Positions 16,172-25,100 of a stretch of DNA of 62,266 nt are shown here, piece after piece. The stretch is from the NCBI GenBank assembly GCA_964527835.1, contig CAZGNV010000025.1, positions 1 to 62,266 on the forward strand, in the 5' to 3' direction. The position numbers were made by a program, and so were the translations under genes. The stretch comes from JAFDCJ01 sp964527835. GTDB taxonomy: Bacteria; Desulfobacterota; Desulfobacteria; Desulfobacterales; JAFDCJ01. The stretch's first letter is position 1; each line of letters begins with the position of its first letter. Below the pieces are notes generated by a model. The model saw only the letters and a list, made by a program, of their open reading frames with translations, was not told the origin of the DNA and made no database searches.

Positions 16172-16978
16172 TTACCTGTATAAATCAGGACGCCGATTGG
16201 GAAGAAAGTAGCGCATGCGGTGATCGCGGACCGCGGCCAGATCAGCGGCTTTCAGGTCGGCCAGCAGCAGGTCCTCGGAGGAGGTTGTTTTCTTTGCCAG
16301 AATCTTGCCCGCCGGTCCAACCACCACGGCCACTCCCGGAAAAACAAGGCCCTTGCGATTATTGCCCACCGGGTTGCAGGCCACGATGAACAGCCCGTTG
16401 TCAAAGGCCCGGGCGCTTAAGTGCCGCATCCACGAATCCAGTTTCTCCCGCGGCGTTCCCCGGGGGGAAGCGTGGGGCATGAAAATCACATCGGCGCCCT
16501 TGACAGCCATGCGGGCGGAAAGCTCGGGGAAGTGTGCGTCGTAGCACAGCTGGACCCCGAACCGCAATCCTGCGGCGTCAAACAGCGGGATCGCAGCGCC
16601 GGCTGAAAACAGGCCGCGCTCCGGCGGGGAGATGTAAAGCTTGCGGTAGACTTCCGGTGCCCCCCGACCGGTGGCCACCAGGTGGCTGGCGAAAACACGT
16701 CCTTTTTCATCGCGTTCGGCCATGCCGGCCAGGATCACGATTTTTTCGTCAGCAGCCATCTGCCCGATGCGGTGGCTGATGGGCCCGGGAATCGGTTCGG
16801 CGCAGTCTTTGATGGCCGCATCGGTGCTGTAGCCGGTCACATTGAGCTCCGGAAAGCAGATCAAATCGGCCCCCCGGGAGCTGGCTTTTTCGATCCAGGG
16901 CAGCATTCGCTCCAGGTTGCGCTGCACCTGGCCGGCGGCGGAGTTGAAAATCACGGCTGCGATGCGGATGTCTTGCAT
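16172..16978 (-). CDS. Carbon-nitrogen hydrolase (nitrilase superfamily), paralogue 2
   Basis: A 268-residue amidohydrolase with Glu in CFPELNVTGYS, Lys in EVYRKLYISPPERG and Cys in FGVQLCYDAHFPELS, the complete nitrilase triad. The cap and the RAFDNGLFIVACNPVG strand are as in beta-ureidopropionase and N-carbamoylputrescine amidase-like members, but the substrate remains open. It is not a recent copy of the nitrilase at 9217, as the two differ throughout. It is transcribed toward the RND remnant; the next upstream gene on the strand is the siroheme decarboxylase gene, 109 bp away. Confidence 0.84.
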   Translation of the reverse strand: MQDIRIAAVIFNSAAGQVQRNLERMLPWIEKASSRGADLICFPELNVTGYSTDAAIKDCAEPIPGPISHRIGQMAADEKIVILAGMAERDEKGRVFASHLVATGRGAPEVYRKLYISPPERGLFSAGAAIPLFDAAGLRFGVQLCYDAHFPELSARMAVKGADVIFMPHASPRGTPREKLDSWMRHLSARAFDNGLFIVACNPVGNNRKGLVFPGVAVVVGPAGKILAKKTTSSEDLLLADLKAADLAAVRDHRMRYFLPNRRPDLYR

Positions 16979-17087
16979 ATTGAAGGGTCAAGGGATAAAG
17001 GTTAAAGGCCAAAGGTCCCTGGTGCAGCGGGTTTTTGCAAAAACGGTGTCTACGGCAGAACGAATATCTGTTGGCTCCAACCGTCGG

Positions 17088-17543
17088 TTAAACTTTGAAG
17101 TGCGCCTTGATTTTGTATACCTTAGTCGCCGGCAGGTTGAGGATGTCCCGCACGCCGGTCTCAGCGGCGATCTGCTCTAAGTTGGCGTTGATTTCCTCCA
17201 TGGATTCGGCGATAAAGGTGAACCAAACATTATACTTGTTGTTGCGCTGGTAGTTGTGGGTGACGCCGGGGTAGCGGTTGACGATGCGGGCGAAAAGTTC
17301 GATTTTTTCCTCCGGGACCCGGGCGGCGCAAAGGGTGCTGACAAATCCGAGTTTGCCGGGGACAAAATTGCCGCCGATGCGGCGGATGATGCCGGCCTTT
17401 TTCAGCCGCGTTACGCGCTGCAGCACTTCCTGTTCGGTGATTCTCAAGTCCCGGGCAACGATCCGGTAGGGACGCGGATCAATGGGAAAATCCGACTGGA
17501 TGCGGTTCAGGATGGCCCGGTCAGTATCGTCAATTTGTGCCAT
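17088..17543 (-). CDS. Siroheme decarboxylase subunit, AhbA/AhbB type (AsnC/Lrp fold)
   Basis: A 151-residue AsnC-like protein with N-terminal helix-turn-helix (DDTDRAILNRIQSDFPIDPR) and RAM-like domain. The segments IIRRIGGNFVPGKLGFVSTL and YPGVTHNYQRNNKYNVWFTF are those of the AhbA/AhbB group, which decarboxylates siroheme to didecarboxysiroheme in the alternative heme pathway of sulfate reducers and archaea; histidine in VTHNYQRN is a plausible catalytic residue. AhbA and AhbB normally form a heterodimer; only one of the two is in this window, so it could be either. It could also be a heme-responsive regulator of the same fold, but the motif match favours the enzyme. Confidence 0.8.
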   Translation of the reverse strand: MAQIDDTDRAILNRIQSDFPIDPRPYRIVARDLRITEQEVLQRVTRLKKAGIIRRIGGNFVPGKLGFVSTLCAARVPEEKIELFARIVNRYPGVTHNYQRNNKYNVWFTFIAESMEEINANLEQIAAETGVRDILNLPATKVYKIKAHFKV

Positions 17544-17596
17544 GATTAGCTTGTCTGCGTGGGTCTGCGGTTAAAAATTCCAACATTTCCTGAAAC

Positions 17597-17998
17597 TCAA
17601 ACAAACGGCTGGTCCATGACCCGCACGTGCACCTTGCGGTTGCGCGGGCCGTCGAATTCGCAGAAGAAGATGCCCTGCCAGGTGCCCAGCACCAGCTGCT
17701 GGCTTTCGATGGCGATCAGCTCCGACGGTCCCACGACGGTGGCCTTGACATGGGCCGGGGAATTGCCTTCCAGGTGGCGGTATTCCGCCTGCCAGGGGAC
17801 AATCCGGTTGAGGATCATCAGGATGTCCTGCCTTACGCTGGGGTCCGCACTTTCATTGATGGTCACTGCGGCGGTGGTGTGCGGCACATAGAGCATGCAC
17901 AGCCCCTGGGCGACTTTGGCGTCTGCGACGAGCTTGCTGACCTGGGCGGTGATATCCACCAGCTGGGTTCGCTCCCGGGTTTTGACCGAAAGTATCAT
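17597..17998 (-). CDS. YjbQ family protein (UPF0047)
   Basis: A 133-residue small beta-rich protein of the YjbQ family. The HTTAAVTINESADPSVRQD block and the GTWQGIFFCEFDGPRNRKV block carry the conserved histidine and acidic residues. Some members show weak thiamin-phosphate-synthase-like activity in vitro, but the true function is unknown. ATG at 17998 is chosen rather than the upstream in-frame start, which would lie in the terminator of dsrC. Codon use resembles neighbours. Confidence 0.85.
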   Translation of the reverse strand: MILSVKTRERTQLVDITAQVSKLVADAKVAQGLCMLYVPHTTAAVTINESADPSVRQDILMILNRIVPWQAEYRHLEGNSPAHVKATVVGPSELIAIESQQLVLGTWQGIFFCEFDGPRNRKVHVRVMDQPFV

Positions 17999-18015
17999 GC
18001 CATCCTCCCCAAAAC

Positions 18016-18054
18016 GGAAAAAGGCCCTGCACATGGGGCAGGGCCTTTTGTTGA
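18016..18054 (-). terminator. Intrinsic terminator of dsrC
   Basis: AAGGCCCTGC and GCAGGGCCTT form a 10-bp stem separated by a short loop; on the minus strand it is followed by a T-run. It lies about 30 bp beyond the dsrC stop and immediately before the YjbQ gene, so dsrC transcription can end here. Confidence 0.85.
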
Positions 18055-18082
18055 AACTGCATGCTTGTTCATTTGTGATGGT

Positions 18083-18400
18083 TTAAACGCATCCGGTGGG
18101 TTTCGGCAGACCGGCCATTTTACAGGCTCCTTTGCCGGGGCCGGACGGGAACAGTTCATAGATGTGTTTTAATTTGAAACCGGTGACCTTGGACAGGACC
18201 CGAACCATGGGTGCGATGCCGTTTTTCTCATAGTAATCCCGCAGCACCTCGATCACTTTCTTATGCTCGTCGTTGAGTTCTTCAATGCCTTCCTCTTTTT
18301 TCACCCACTGAACCCATTCTTCGCACCAGTTATCGTAAGAATCGATAAACCCGTCTTCATCCACCGTGAACGTCTTGTCCATGAATTCTACTGTTGGCAT
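18083..18400 (-). CDS. dsrC: DsrC, sulfur-carrier/sulfite-reductase partner
   Basis: A 105-residue TusE/DsrC-family protein. The C-terminal arm GKGACKMAGLPKPTGC carries both conserved cysteines, 11 positions apart, so this is a true DsrC able to form the trisulfide with DsrAB product and to be reduced by membrane complexes, not a one-cysteine homologue. The N-terminus FMDKTFTVDEDGFIDSYDNW matches the family. A very strong ribosome-binding site (AAAGGAGG) precedes the ATG, suggesting abundant synthesis. It lies 145 bp downstream of the FloxA-like gene on the same strand and has a terminator behind it. It may share the operon transcript or have its own promoter in the AT-rich gap. Confidence 0.95.
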   Translation of the reverse strand: MPTVEFMDKTFTVDEDGFIDSYDNWCEEWVQWVKKEEGIEELNDEHKKVIEVLRDYYEKNGIAPMVRVLSKVTGFKLKHIYELFPSGPGKGACKMAGLPKPTGCV

Positions 18401-18545
18401 TTAGTCATCCTCCTTTGATGTATTGGGATTTTTCTTTCGGCCGGAGGCCGGATTAAGTTCTTTTTGAAAACTTCTTTTTATATGAATGATTGGCCAATGT
18501 CAATATGAATATTGAAAATTTTGTCGGAGCGCTCCCATTGGCGCT

Positions 18546-19391
18546 TTAATATTCCTTTGGTGTTTGATTCAGCTGCTCAAGGGTAAAAACGGGCCCGTCC
18601 TTGCACACGAACTCGCGGCCGATGTTGCAGCGACCGCACATGCCGATCCCGCATTTCATGCGGTTTTCCAGGGACATGATGATCCGGTCGTGGGAATAGC
18701 CAAGCTTGTCCAGGACGGGCTGGGTAAATTTGATCATGATCGGCGGGCCGCAGATGATGGCATAGGTGTCCTCATCGGCCGGGGGGGCCTTCTGCTCGGT
18801 GATTGTGGGCACAAAGCCGGTGTTGTATTTCCAGTTGGGATCATCGGTGCCGTCAACGGTAATGTGCATGTTGATGTCATCGCGCTTTTCCCACTGGGCC
18901 AGCTCATCCCAGTAAAGCAGCATCCCTGGCGTGCGGGCGCCGTAAATGACATGAATGTCCTTGAATTTCGGCCGGTTGGCCGGATCCAGCATGTAAACAA
19001 TGGATGAGCGCAGGGTGGTGAAGGCAAACCCGCCGCCGATGATCACCACGTTTTTACCCTCCAGCCGCTCCCAGGGGTACCAGTTGCCCAGCGGGCCGCG
19101 AAGGCCCATGATATCTCCCGCTTGCATGGCATGAAGATGGGATGAGACCAGGCCGACCTTGTTGACGGTGAACATGACAAAGCCCTTTTCAGTGGGCGAT
19201 GAGGCAATTCCAATGGGGATTTCCCCTTTTCCGGTTACCGAAAGCTCGGCAAACTGACCGGCCCGGTAATCGAATTTTTCCTCATCCTCGGGATTTAGAA
19301 ATACAAACCGGAAGGTTTTCAGGTTCTTATCTTCGGTCTCGATGGTAACGTCGTCGATTCGGACCGGATAAGGCAGATATGGATTTTGCAC
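18546..19391 (-). CDS. FAD/NAD(P)-binding [2Fe-2S] oxidoreductase, FloxA/sulfhydrogenase-gamma-like
   Basis: A 281-residue PyrK/ferredoxin-NADP-reductase-like subunit. It has an FAD-binding barrel (YRAGQFAELSVTG), a nucleotide-binding half (NVVIIGGGFAFTTLRSS) and C-terminal cysteines CGIGMCGRCNIGREFVC that would hold a [2Fe-2S] cluster. It would exchange electrons between NAD(P)H and the iron-sulfur subunit encoded directly upstream. An upstream TTG start is possible, but the GTG at 19391 follows AGGGGGAG and is better placed. The order with the next two genes is as in FloxABC and archaeal sulfhydrogenase operons. It is the second predicted NAD(P)H site in the operon besides NuoEF. Confidence 0.85.
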   Translation of the reverse strand: MQNPYLPYPVRIDDVTIETEDKNLKTFRFVFLNPEDEEKFDYRAGQFAELSVTGKGEIPIGIASSPTEKGFVMFTVNKVGLVSSHLHAMQAGDIMGLRGPLGNWYPWERLEGKNVVIIGGGFAFTTLRSSIVYMLDPANRPKFKDIHVIYGARTPGMLLYWDELAQWEKRDDINMHITVDGTDDPNWKYNTGFVPTITEQKAPPADEDTYAIICGPPIMIKFTQPVLDKLGYSHDRIIMSLENRMKCGIGMCGRCNIGREFVCKDGPVFTLEQLNQTPKEY

Positions 19392-19431
19392 GGTACTCCC
19401 CCTTAACTCGTCAAGTGTCAATCGCCAATCA

Positions 19432-20496
19432 TTATGCCGCGCAGGTGTCTTGCGCGGAATTGTAGCTGTTCATCAACTCGCAGACCCGGCGGATATCAAT
19501 GTTAACGGGACACAGCTGGACGCAGCGCCCGCATCCCACGCATTGGATGCCCACGTTGTACTTGTCGACGTAATATTTCAGTTTGTGCATGAAGCGCTGG
19601 CGCACCCGGTGCAGTTTTGTTCCCCGTGGGTTGTGTCCGGAGCCGTGCAGGGTAAACAGCGGATACATGCAGCTGTCCCAGTTTCGCATGCGAACGCCTT
19701 GCTTGCCGTGGGTTTCATCCTGAATATCAAAGCACCAGCAAGTGGGGCAAACAAAGGTGCAGGTGCCACAGTTAATGCAGGAAAAGGAAACATCCTCCCA
19801 GAACCCGGCGTTGTAAAGCTGGTTTGTATCAATGGCAGACAGGTTGTCCGTGTTGACAAAGGAGGTTATTTTGGCTTCAGCCTCATTTTTGAGGTCCTCG
19901 ATCTGTTTGGCGGCCGTCTCGGCGGCAGCCTGCTCCCAGCCGGCGGCGGCGGCAACCTGTTCGCCTTTGGCGGTCAGGATTTTGGCCAGAAAATGATCGC
20001 CGGCATCCATCACCAGCACGTCGAGGCCTTCTTCGTGAAAGGGCCCGCAGCCGGCGGTGGTGCAAAAACAGCTGCTGCACGGATTGCTGCAGGCCAGGCC
20101 GATCAGGGTGGTGGCCTCACGGGCTTTGATCCAGTAAGGATCCTTGTATTCGGGGGTGTCGAAATTAAGCCTTACCAGCTCAAAGGCCTTGGCATCGCAG
20201 GGGCGGATGCCGACCACCGCCCGGGGGGAATAATCCGTGTCGACTTCCTTCAGAATATGATGATCTTCCCGGGATTCATCCAGCGAGTATTCGAACATGT
20301 CCTCGGACTGGGGATAGATGATCGCCTTGGCCGACAGGCGGGTGTTGAGGCAGTCCAGCTCCGGTGCCTGTCCGTCAGCCAGTTCCTTGAAATTGTAAAA
20401 ATCACCTTCTTTTACCGGGCCGTACAGGCGAAAAGAAGCTGCTATTTTTTTCAGACCGTCTGCCCATTTTTTTTTATCAATCTGCATGACTTTCAT
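19432..20496 (-). CDS. 4Fe-4S dicluster electron-transfer protein, FloxB/HydB-like
   Basis: A 354-residue iron-sulfur subunit. An N-terminal domain of sulfhydrogenase-beta type carries a Cys-rich loop (ACSNPCSSCFCTTAGCGP), and the C-terminal half has two [4Fe-4S] motifs, CINCGTCTFVCPTC and CVGCGRCVQLCPVN. A helical Ala/Glu-rich segment (about residues 180-215) is inserted between. It should pass electrons from the FAD subunit encoded downstream to the HdrA-type partner. The gap to the FloxA-like gene is 40 bp. The upstream gap of about 100 bp contains the simple repeat TCTGTGTTCATCCGTGTTTA. Confidence 0.85.
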   Translation of the reverse strand: MKVMQIDKKKWADGLKKIAASFRLYGPVKEGDFYNFKELADGQAPELDCLNTRLSAKAIIYPQSEDMFEYSLDESREDHHILKEVDTDYSPRAVVGIRPCDAKAFELVRLNFDTPEYKDPYWIKAREATTLIGLACSNPCSSCFCTTAGCGPFHEEGLDVLVMDAGDHFLAKILTAKGEQVAAAAGWEQAAAETAAKQIEDLKNEAEAKITSFVNTDNLSAIDTNQLYNAGFWEDVSFSCINCGTCTFVCPTCWCFDIQDETHGKQGVRMRNWDSCMYPLFTLHGSGHNPRGTKLHRVRQRFMHKLKYYVDKYNVGIQCVGCGRCVQLCPVNIDIRRVCELMNSYNSAQDTCAA

Positions 20497-20598
20497 AGCA
20501 TTTGCCTTTATCCAAGCTTTTTTATTTTTCCATGGGACACCGATGTTGAGTTCTTTTTGTAAAATCTGTGTTCATCCGTGTTTATCTGTGTCCAATTA

Positions 20599-21546
20599 TT
20601 ATTTTATAAAATCATCCGGATCATCGGGCTTGTAAGTATCCAGCGGCGGCCGCACGTCCAGCGACAGGCCCGCCTCCCAGCCGAACAGCTCAAGGCAGTC
20701 TTTTTCCAGTTTGCGGGTCAGCAGCCGCATGTTGATTCCCACCGGGCATGACCGCTCGCAGGCGCCGCAGTCCGTGCAGCGCCCGGCACAATGATAGGCC
20801 CTTAAAAAATGAAACGTTTTGACATCCACAGGGTCCTGGCTTTTGCCCACCCACTGGGGCCGCGATTCGTCCACGAAACAGGTGGGGCAGTAGCACAGGG
20901 GACAGGCATTGCGGCAGGCGTAGCAGCGGATGCAGGTGGAAAAAAGCTCATCGAAAAAGGATTCTTTTTCCTTCACTGACAGGGCCTCGATCTTGTTGAT
21001 ATCCTGATACCTGTCGATGCCCTGTTGCTCCTCGACCCGATCGGCCACCAGTTCATCGTAGACGACCGGGTTGCGGTGAACGCAAAGGCGGCAGTTTTGC
21101 TGGAGCACGTCTTTTTTATCCAACTGCTTTTCAAACCCTTCGCCGCTGACCGTGATGGTCGTGCCGTTTTCAACCACCTGCCTGATCTCAGCGTCAAACA
21201 TGGCGTTGATGGCGCGCTTGTCGATCATTCCCTTGCAGGGAACCCCGATGATGGTCAGCTGCTCGCGCTTGATCTTGTTTTCAATGATGTGGGTGACGAT
21301 GTTGCGCGAATCACATCCCTTGGCGATGATGCCGATTTTTTCGCCTCGATTGGTCAGGTAGTTGGCCAGGTTTATGCCGCAGTTGCTGTCCCAGACCAGT
21401 TGTTCGACATCTTCGGCGCTTTTCGCGAAATAGGGCTCGTTCATCATGGGCACGGTCCCTTTGCGAAAGCCGATGATCATGTCAACGCTGCCGTCTTTTA
21501 AAAGCCGGGAGGCGATTTCCTTTATTTTATCGATATAACTTAGCAT
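20599..21546 (-). CDS. FrhB/FdhB-like 4Fe-4S protein, FloxC-like
   Basis: A 315-residue cytoplasmic iron-sulfur protein. The N-terminal half has the coenzyme-F420-hydrogenase-beta (FrhB) look (GIIAKGCDSRNIVTHIIENK, NCRLCVHRNP). The C-terminal half carries two four-cysteine sets, CIRCYACRNACPLCYC and CTDCGACERSCPVG. In Flox and formate-dehydrogenase clusters, such proteins pass electrons between the NAD(P)H-oxidising subunits and HdrA/MvhD. ATG at 21546 starts one base after the stop of the upstream MvhD gene, behind AAGG, so the two are coupled. Ends DPDDFIK; no missing cluster ligand noticed. Confidence 0.83.
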   Translation of the reverse strand: MLSYIDKIKEIASRLLKDGSVDMIIGFRKGTVPMMNEPYFAKSAEDVEQLVWDSNCGINLANYLTNRGEKIGIIAKGCDSRNIVTHIIENKIKREQLTIIGVPCKGMIDKRAINAMFDAEIRQVVENGTTITVSGEGFEKQLDKKDVLQQNCRLCVHRNPVVYDELVADRVEEQQGIDRYQDINKIEALSVKEKESFFDELFSTCIRCYACRNACPLCYCPTCFVDESRPQWVGKSQDPVDVKTFHFLRAYHCAGRCTDCGACERSCPVGINMRLLTRKLEKDCLELFGWEAGLSLDVRPPLDTYKPDDPDDFIK

Positions 21547-21547
21547 G

Positions 21548-21979
21548 TTACGCAACCTTCGCTTTGGTTTTTAACAACGTCTGGTTCGGACCGAGCTCCT
21601 TGATGGCCGCGGTCACCTGGTTGACGACATCCACGAACTTGGTGGCTTCGGCCGATGATATCCAGGAGTACTGCAGGCGGCCGGGCTCCATTCCCATGAG
21701 TTCCATCAGGTTTTCGAACAGGGCGAATTTGCGGCGGGCATAGTAATTACCTTCCAGGTAATGGCATTCACCCGGATGTCACCCGGACACCCAGACCCCG
21801 TCGGCCCCTTCCCGCAGGGCCGCCAGGAAGAACTTGGGGTCCATGCGCCCCGTGCAGGGGATGCGGATGACCCGCACGTGGGGCGGGTATTCCATCCGGC
21901 TCACGCCGGCAAGATCGGCGGCCCCGTAACTGCACCAGTTACATAGAAACGCCACGATTTTGGGTTCCCAGTCAGACAT
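21548..21979 (-). CDS. MvhD/FlpD-like subunit, selenoprotein (Sec67)
   Basis: A 143-residue MvhD-type [2Fe-2S] protein that normally links a hydrogenase, formate dehydrogenase or Flox module to HdrA. The frame opens at ATG 21979, reads FLCNWCSYGAADLAG and IPCTGRMDP, and reaches an in-frame TGA at 21779-21781. Beyond it the same frame continues in register: HPGECHYLEGNYYARRKF, down to TAA at 21548. In the family that position is cysteine (V-x-G-C-H-P-G-x-C-H-Y), so TGA most likely encodes selenocysteine. A stem-loop (ATTACC-TTCCA-GGTAAT on the plus strand, 21746-21762) begins 16 bases after the UGA, the right place for a bacterial SECIS. Automatic gene calling would truncate it at 66 residues. 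Stop and next start are 1 bp apart. Confidence 0.9.
21746..21762 (-). promoter_or_regulatory. SECIS-like hairpin of the MvhD gene
   Basis: Six-base stem (ATTACC/GGTAAT) with a five-base loop read UGGAA in the mRNA, with guanines in the apical loop. The loop begins 22 bases after the UGA, inside the spacing reported for bacterial SECIS elements (roughly 16-37). The element lies within coding sequence. Confidence 0.65.
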
Positions 21980-22162
21980 GGTTTGTTTTCTCCTTTAGAA
22001 TTAAGGTCCGAGGTCATGGATCATAGGCTTTCAGATTAATTTCATTCACCTATCACCTATCACCTATTATACCCATTACCTATCACTTATCATCTGTTCC
22101 ATTTTCTGGATGCTGAACGATTTTGTACCAAATATCGAGTATCCAGCATCGAATAGCGAGCG
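21980..22162. repeat. Intergenic stretch of CACCTAT-type simple repeats
   Basis: Bases 22046-22100 read TCACCTATCACCTATCACCT and similar, about six imperfect copies of a CACCTAT unit. Bases 22125-22160 hold the CGAGTATCCAGCATCGAATAG wording also seen near 15350. No gene is visible. It separates the Nuo-type half of the operon from the Flox-type half, and no terminator was seen, so read-through is likely. Confidence 0.6.
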
Positions 22163-25100
22163 TTATCCGGTTTCACCCAGGGCAAAGATTTGTGAAAAAA
22201 TCTGGTCATTGTCAAAGCCTTTCAGGTGAATCGCTCCGGAGCGGCAGGAAGCGACGCACAAACCGCAGCCCTTGCACAAGACGGGGTTGATCTCGGCCCT
22301 GCCGGCCCAGGGGCCCTCCTCGGTAAACGAAGGCGCTGAATAGGGGCACACCGACACGCACACACCGCACTGGCTGCACAGCGCCGGGTCTGTCTCGGCG
22401 ATGGTTCCGCTGGTGTGAATGGTCTTGCGGGCCAAAAGGGTCACCGCCCGCGAGGCGGCCGCCCGGCCCTGGGCGATGGATTCATCGATGGGTTTGGGAT
22501 AATGGGCCAGGCCGCAGAGGAAAACACCGTCGGTGGCAAATTCCGAGGGTCCCAGCTTGGCGTGGCGTTCCACGAAAAACCCGTCGTCATTGAGGGGTAC
22601 CTTGAAGAAATTGGCCAGCTGCTCATCCCGGTTGGGGATGACTGCCGTGGCCAGGCTCAGCAGTTCGGTTTCGATCTCAATTAAGCGGCCCAGGATGTGA
22701 TCCCGCACGGTGACGCGGATGCAGTCTTCTTTGACCTTTACGGCGGGTTTGTGATCCAGGCTGTAGCGGATGAAAATCACCCCGGCCTGCCGGGCTTCCT
22801 TGTAAAGGTATTCCCGTTCGCCGTACGTCCGGATATCGCGGTAGAGAATAAAGACATCCATGGCGGGGTTTAATTTTTTCAGCTGCAGAGCATTGTCAAT
22901 GGAATGGGTGCAGCAGACCCGCGAGCAGTACGGCCGCTGGGGCTCCCGGGAGCCGACGCACTGGATGAAGACTGCCGTGTTGAGTTTTTTCAAAGCAGGG
23001 TCCTTGTCGATGAATTTGCGGTCCAGCTCCAGGCTGGTGACGATGCGTGGATCCTTGCTGTAGCTGTATTCATCCGGTTGTAAGGGCGATGCACCGGTGG
23101 CCATCACCGCCACGCCGTGCTCGAGAACCTCCTGCTTGCCATTTTTCGACAGGGTGGTTTTGAAATTGCCCACGAAACCATCCACCTCGGCAATGGTAGT
23201 GTCCAGGTGGACGTGGATTTTCTTGTTTTTATTCACTTCCTTGACCAGGGCGGCCAGCTTTTTCTGGATATCTTCGCCGTCGGCGGTGCGGTAAAGATTC
23301 AGGGCCTGGCCCCCGAGCTGGGCGCTACGCTCGATGATGTGGGTGTCATAGCCCTGGTTGGCGAGGCTGCTGGCCGCCGCCATGCCGGCGATGCCGCCGC
23401 CGATGACCATGGCCGTCTGGTTGACCTGCAGTTCGGCCTCTTTGAGCGGCTCCTGCAGAGTCACCTTGGACACGGCCATGCGCAGCAGGTCCTTGGCCTT
23501 CTTGGTGGCCAGCTGCGGATTGTTCTTGTGTACCCAGGAGTCCTGGTTGCGGATGTTGGCCATTTCAAACAGGTACTTGTTCAACCCCGCATTGATCAAT
23601 GTCTCCTGGAACAGGGGTTCATGGGTTTTCGGTGTGCAGGCAGCCACCACCACCCGGTTGAGGTTTTTCTGCTTGATGATCTGGGTGATGGTTTCCTGGG
23701 TGTCCTGGGAGCAGGAATACAGGTTGTCGGTGGCGAAGGTCACGTAGGGCAGGGTTTTGGCATACTCGGTGACCGCCGGCACATCGACCACCCCGGCAAT
23801 GTTGATGCCGCAATGGCACACAAACACCCCGACCCGTGGCCGTTCGTTGGTGACGTTGGTCTCGGGGACGATTTCGGCGGTTTTGGTTTCCGTGTTGCGC
23901 GCGGGGCTCAATATTTCACCGGCGGCGGCCGCCGCCGCGCTGGCGTCTACCACCGCCTGGGGAATGTCCCGCGGACCCTGGAAAGCTCCGCAGACATAGA
24001 TGCCCTCCTGGGATGTGGCCACCGGATCAAAGGTGTCGGTTTTGCAGAAATTGCCGGCGGTCAGCTCCAGGTCCAACCGTTTGGCCAGCTCGACGGTTTC
24101 GGCCTGGGTTTGCAGCCCGATTGACAGCACGATCATGTCAAAGGTTTCAGATTTCATCTTGCCGTCTTCGGTGACATAGCGTACCGCCAGATCTCCGCTG
24201 TCGCCCACCGGGTCGATGGTGTGCACCCGGCTGCGCAGAAAACGCACCCCCTGCTTTTCGCGGGCGTTGTCGTAAAAGCGCTCAAAATCCTTGCCGTGGG
24301 TGCGCATGTCCATGAAGAAAATGGCGCAGTCCAAGCTGTCGCCGGCATGTTCCTTGGCAATCACCGCCTCCTTGATGGCGTACATGCAGCACACCGAGGA
24401 GCAAAAGGAATTGTCGCAGCGGTTCAGGTCCCGGGACCCCACGCACTGAAACCAGGCCACCTTTTGCGGCTCCTTGTGGTCCGAGGGGCGGACGAGGTGT
24501 CCGCCGGTGGGGCCTGAGGCGGACAGGATGCGCTCCATTTCCATGGAGGTGATCACGTTGGGGTGTCTGGCGTAGTTGTAAGTGTCAAATTTGGAAGGAT
24601 CAAAGGGTTCAAATCCCGGTGCCAGGATGATCGATCCCACATCGAGCTCGATGATTTCATCTTGCATGGAATGGTCAATGGCGTCCACGCCACAGAACTC
24701 CACGCAGATCTTGCAGCCGCCGGTTTTGAAATGTACGCACTTGCTGCGGTCAATGGCCGGCGTGTTGGGCACCGCCTGGGCGTAGGGCACGTAGACGGGT
24801 TTGCGGCCGGCCATGCCCACTTCGTATTCGCTGGGGATAAGATCGGCCTCCAGGCGGGTGTGATGCTGCTTGATTTTATCCAGTGTAATGTGTCCGGTGG
24901 GGCATACCGAGGCACAGGCGCCGCAGGCAATGCACAGATCAGTTTGAATATGAAAGGGGGTGTCCACTGCCAGCTCCAGACCCCTGCCGGTCAGGGTGAT
25001 GGCATTGGCCCCCATTTTATCGCACACGCGCACGCACAACCCGCAAAGAATGCAGGTGTCGGCTTCTTTTTCAAAGCGCGGCGCATCGATGCCGTACTGG

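Noticed and set aside
18083..18400. One-cysteine TusE rather than DsrC
   Set aside because: Both C-terminal cysteines are present at the correct spacing.
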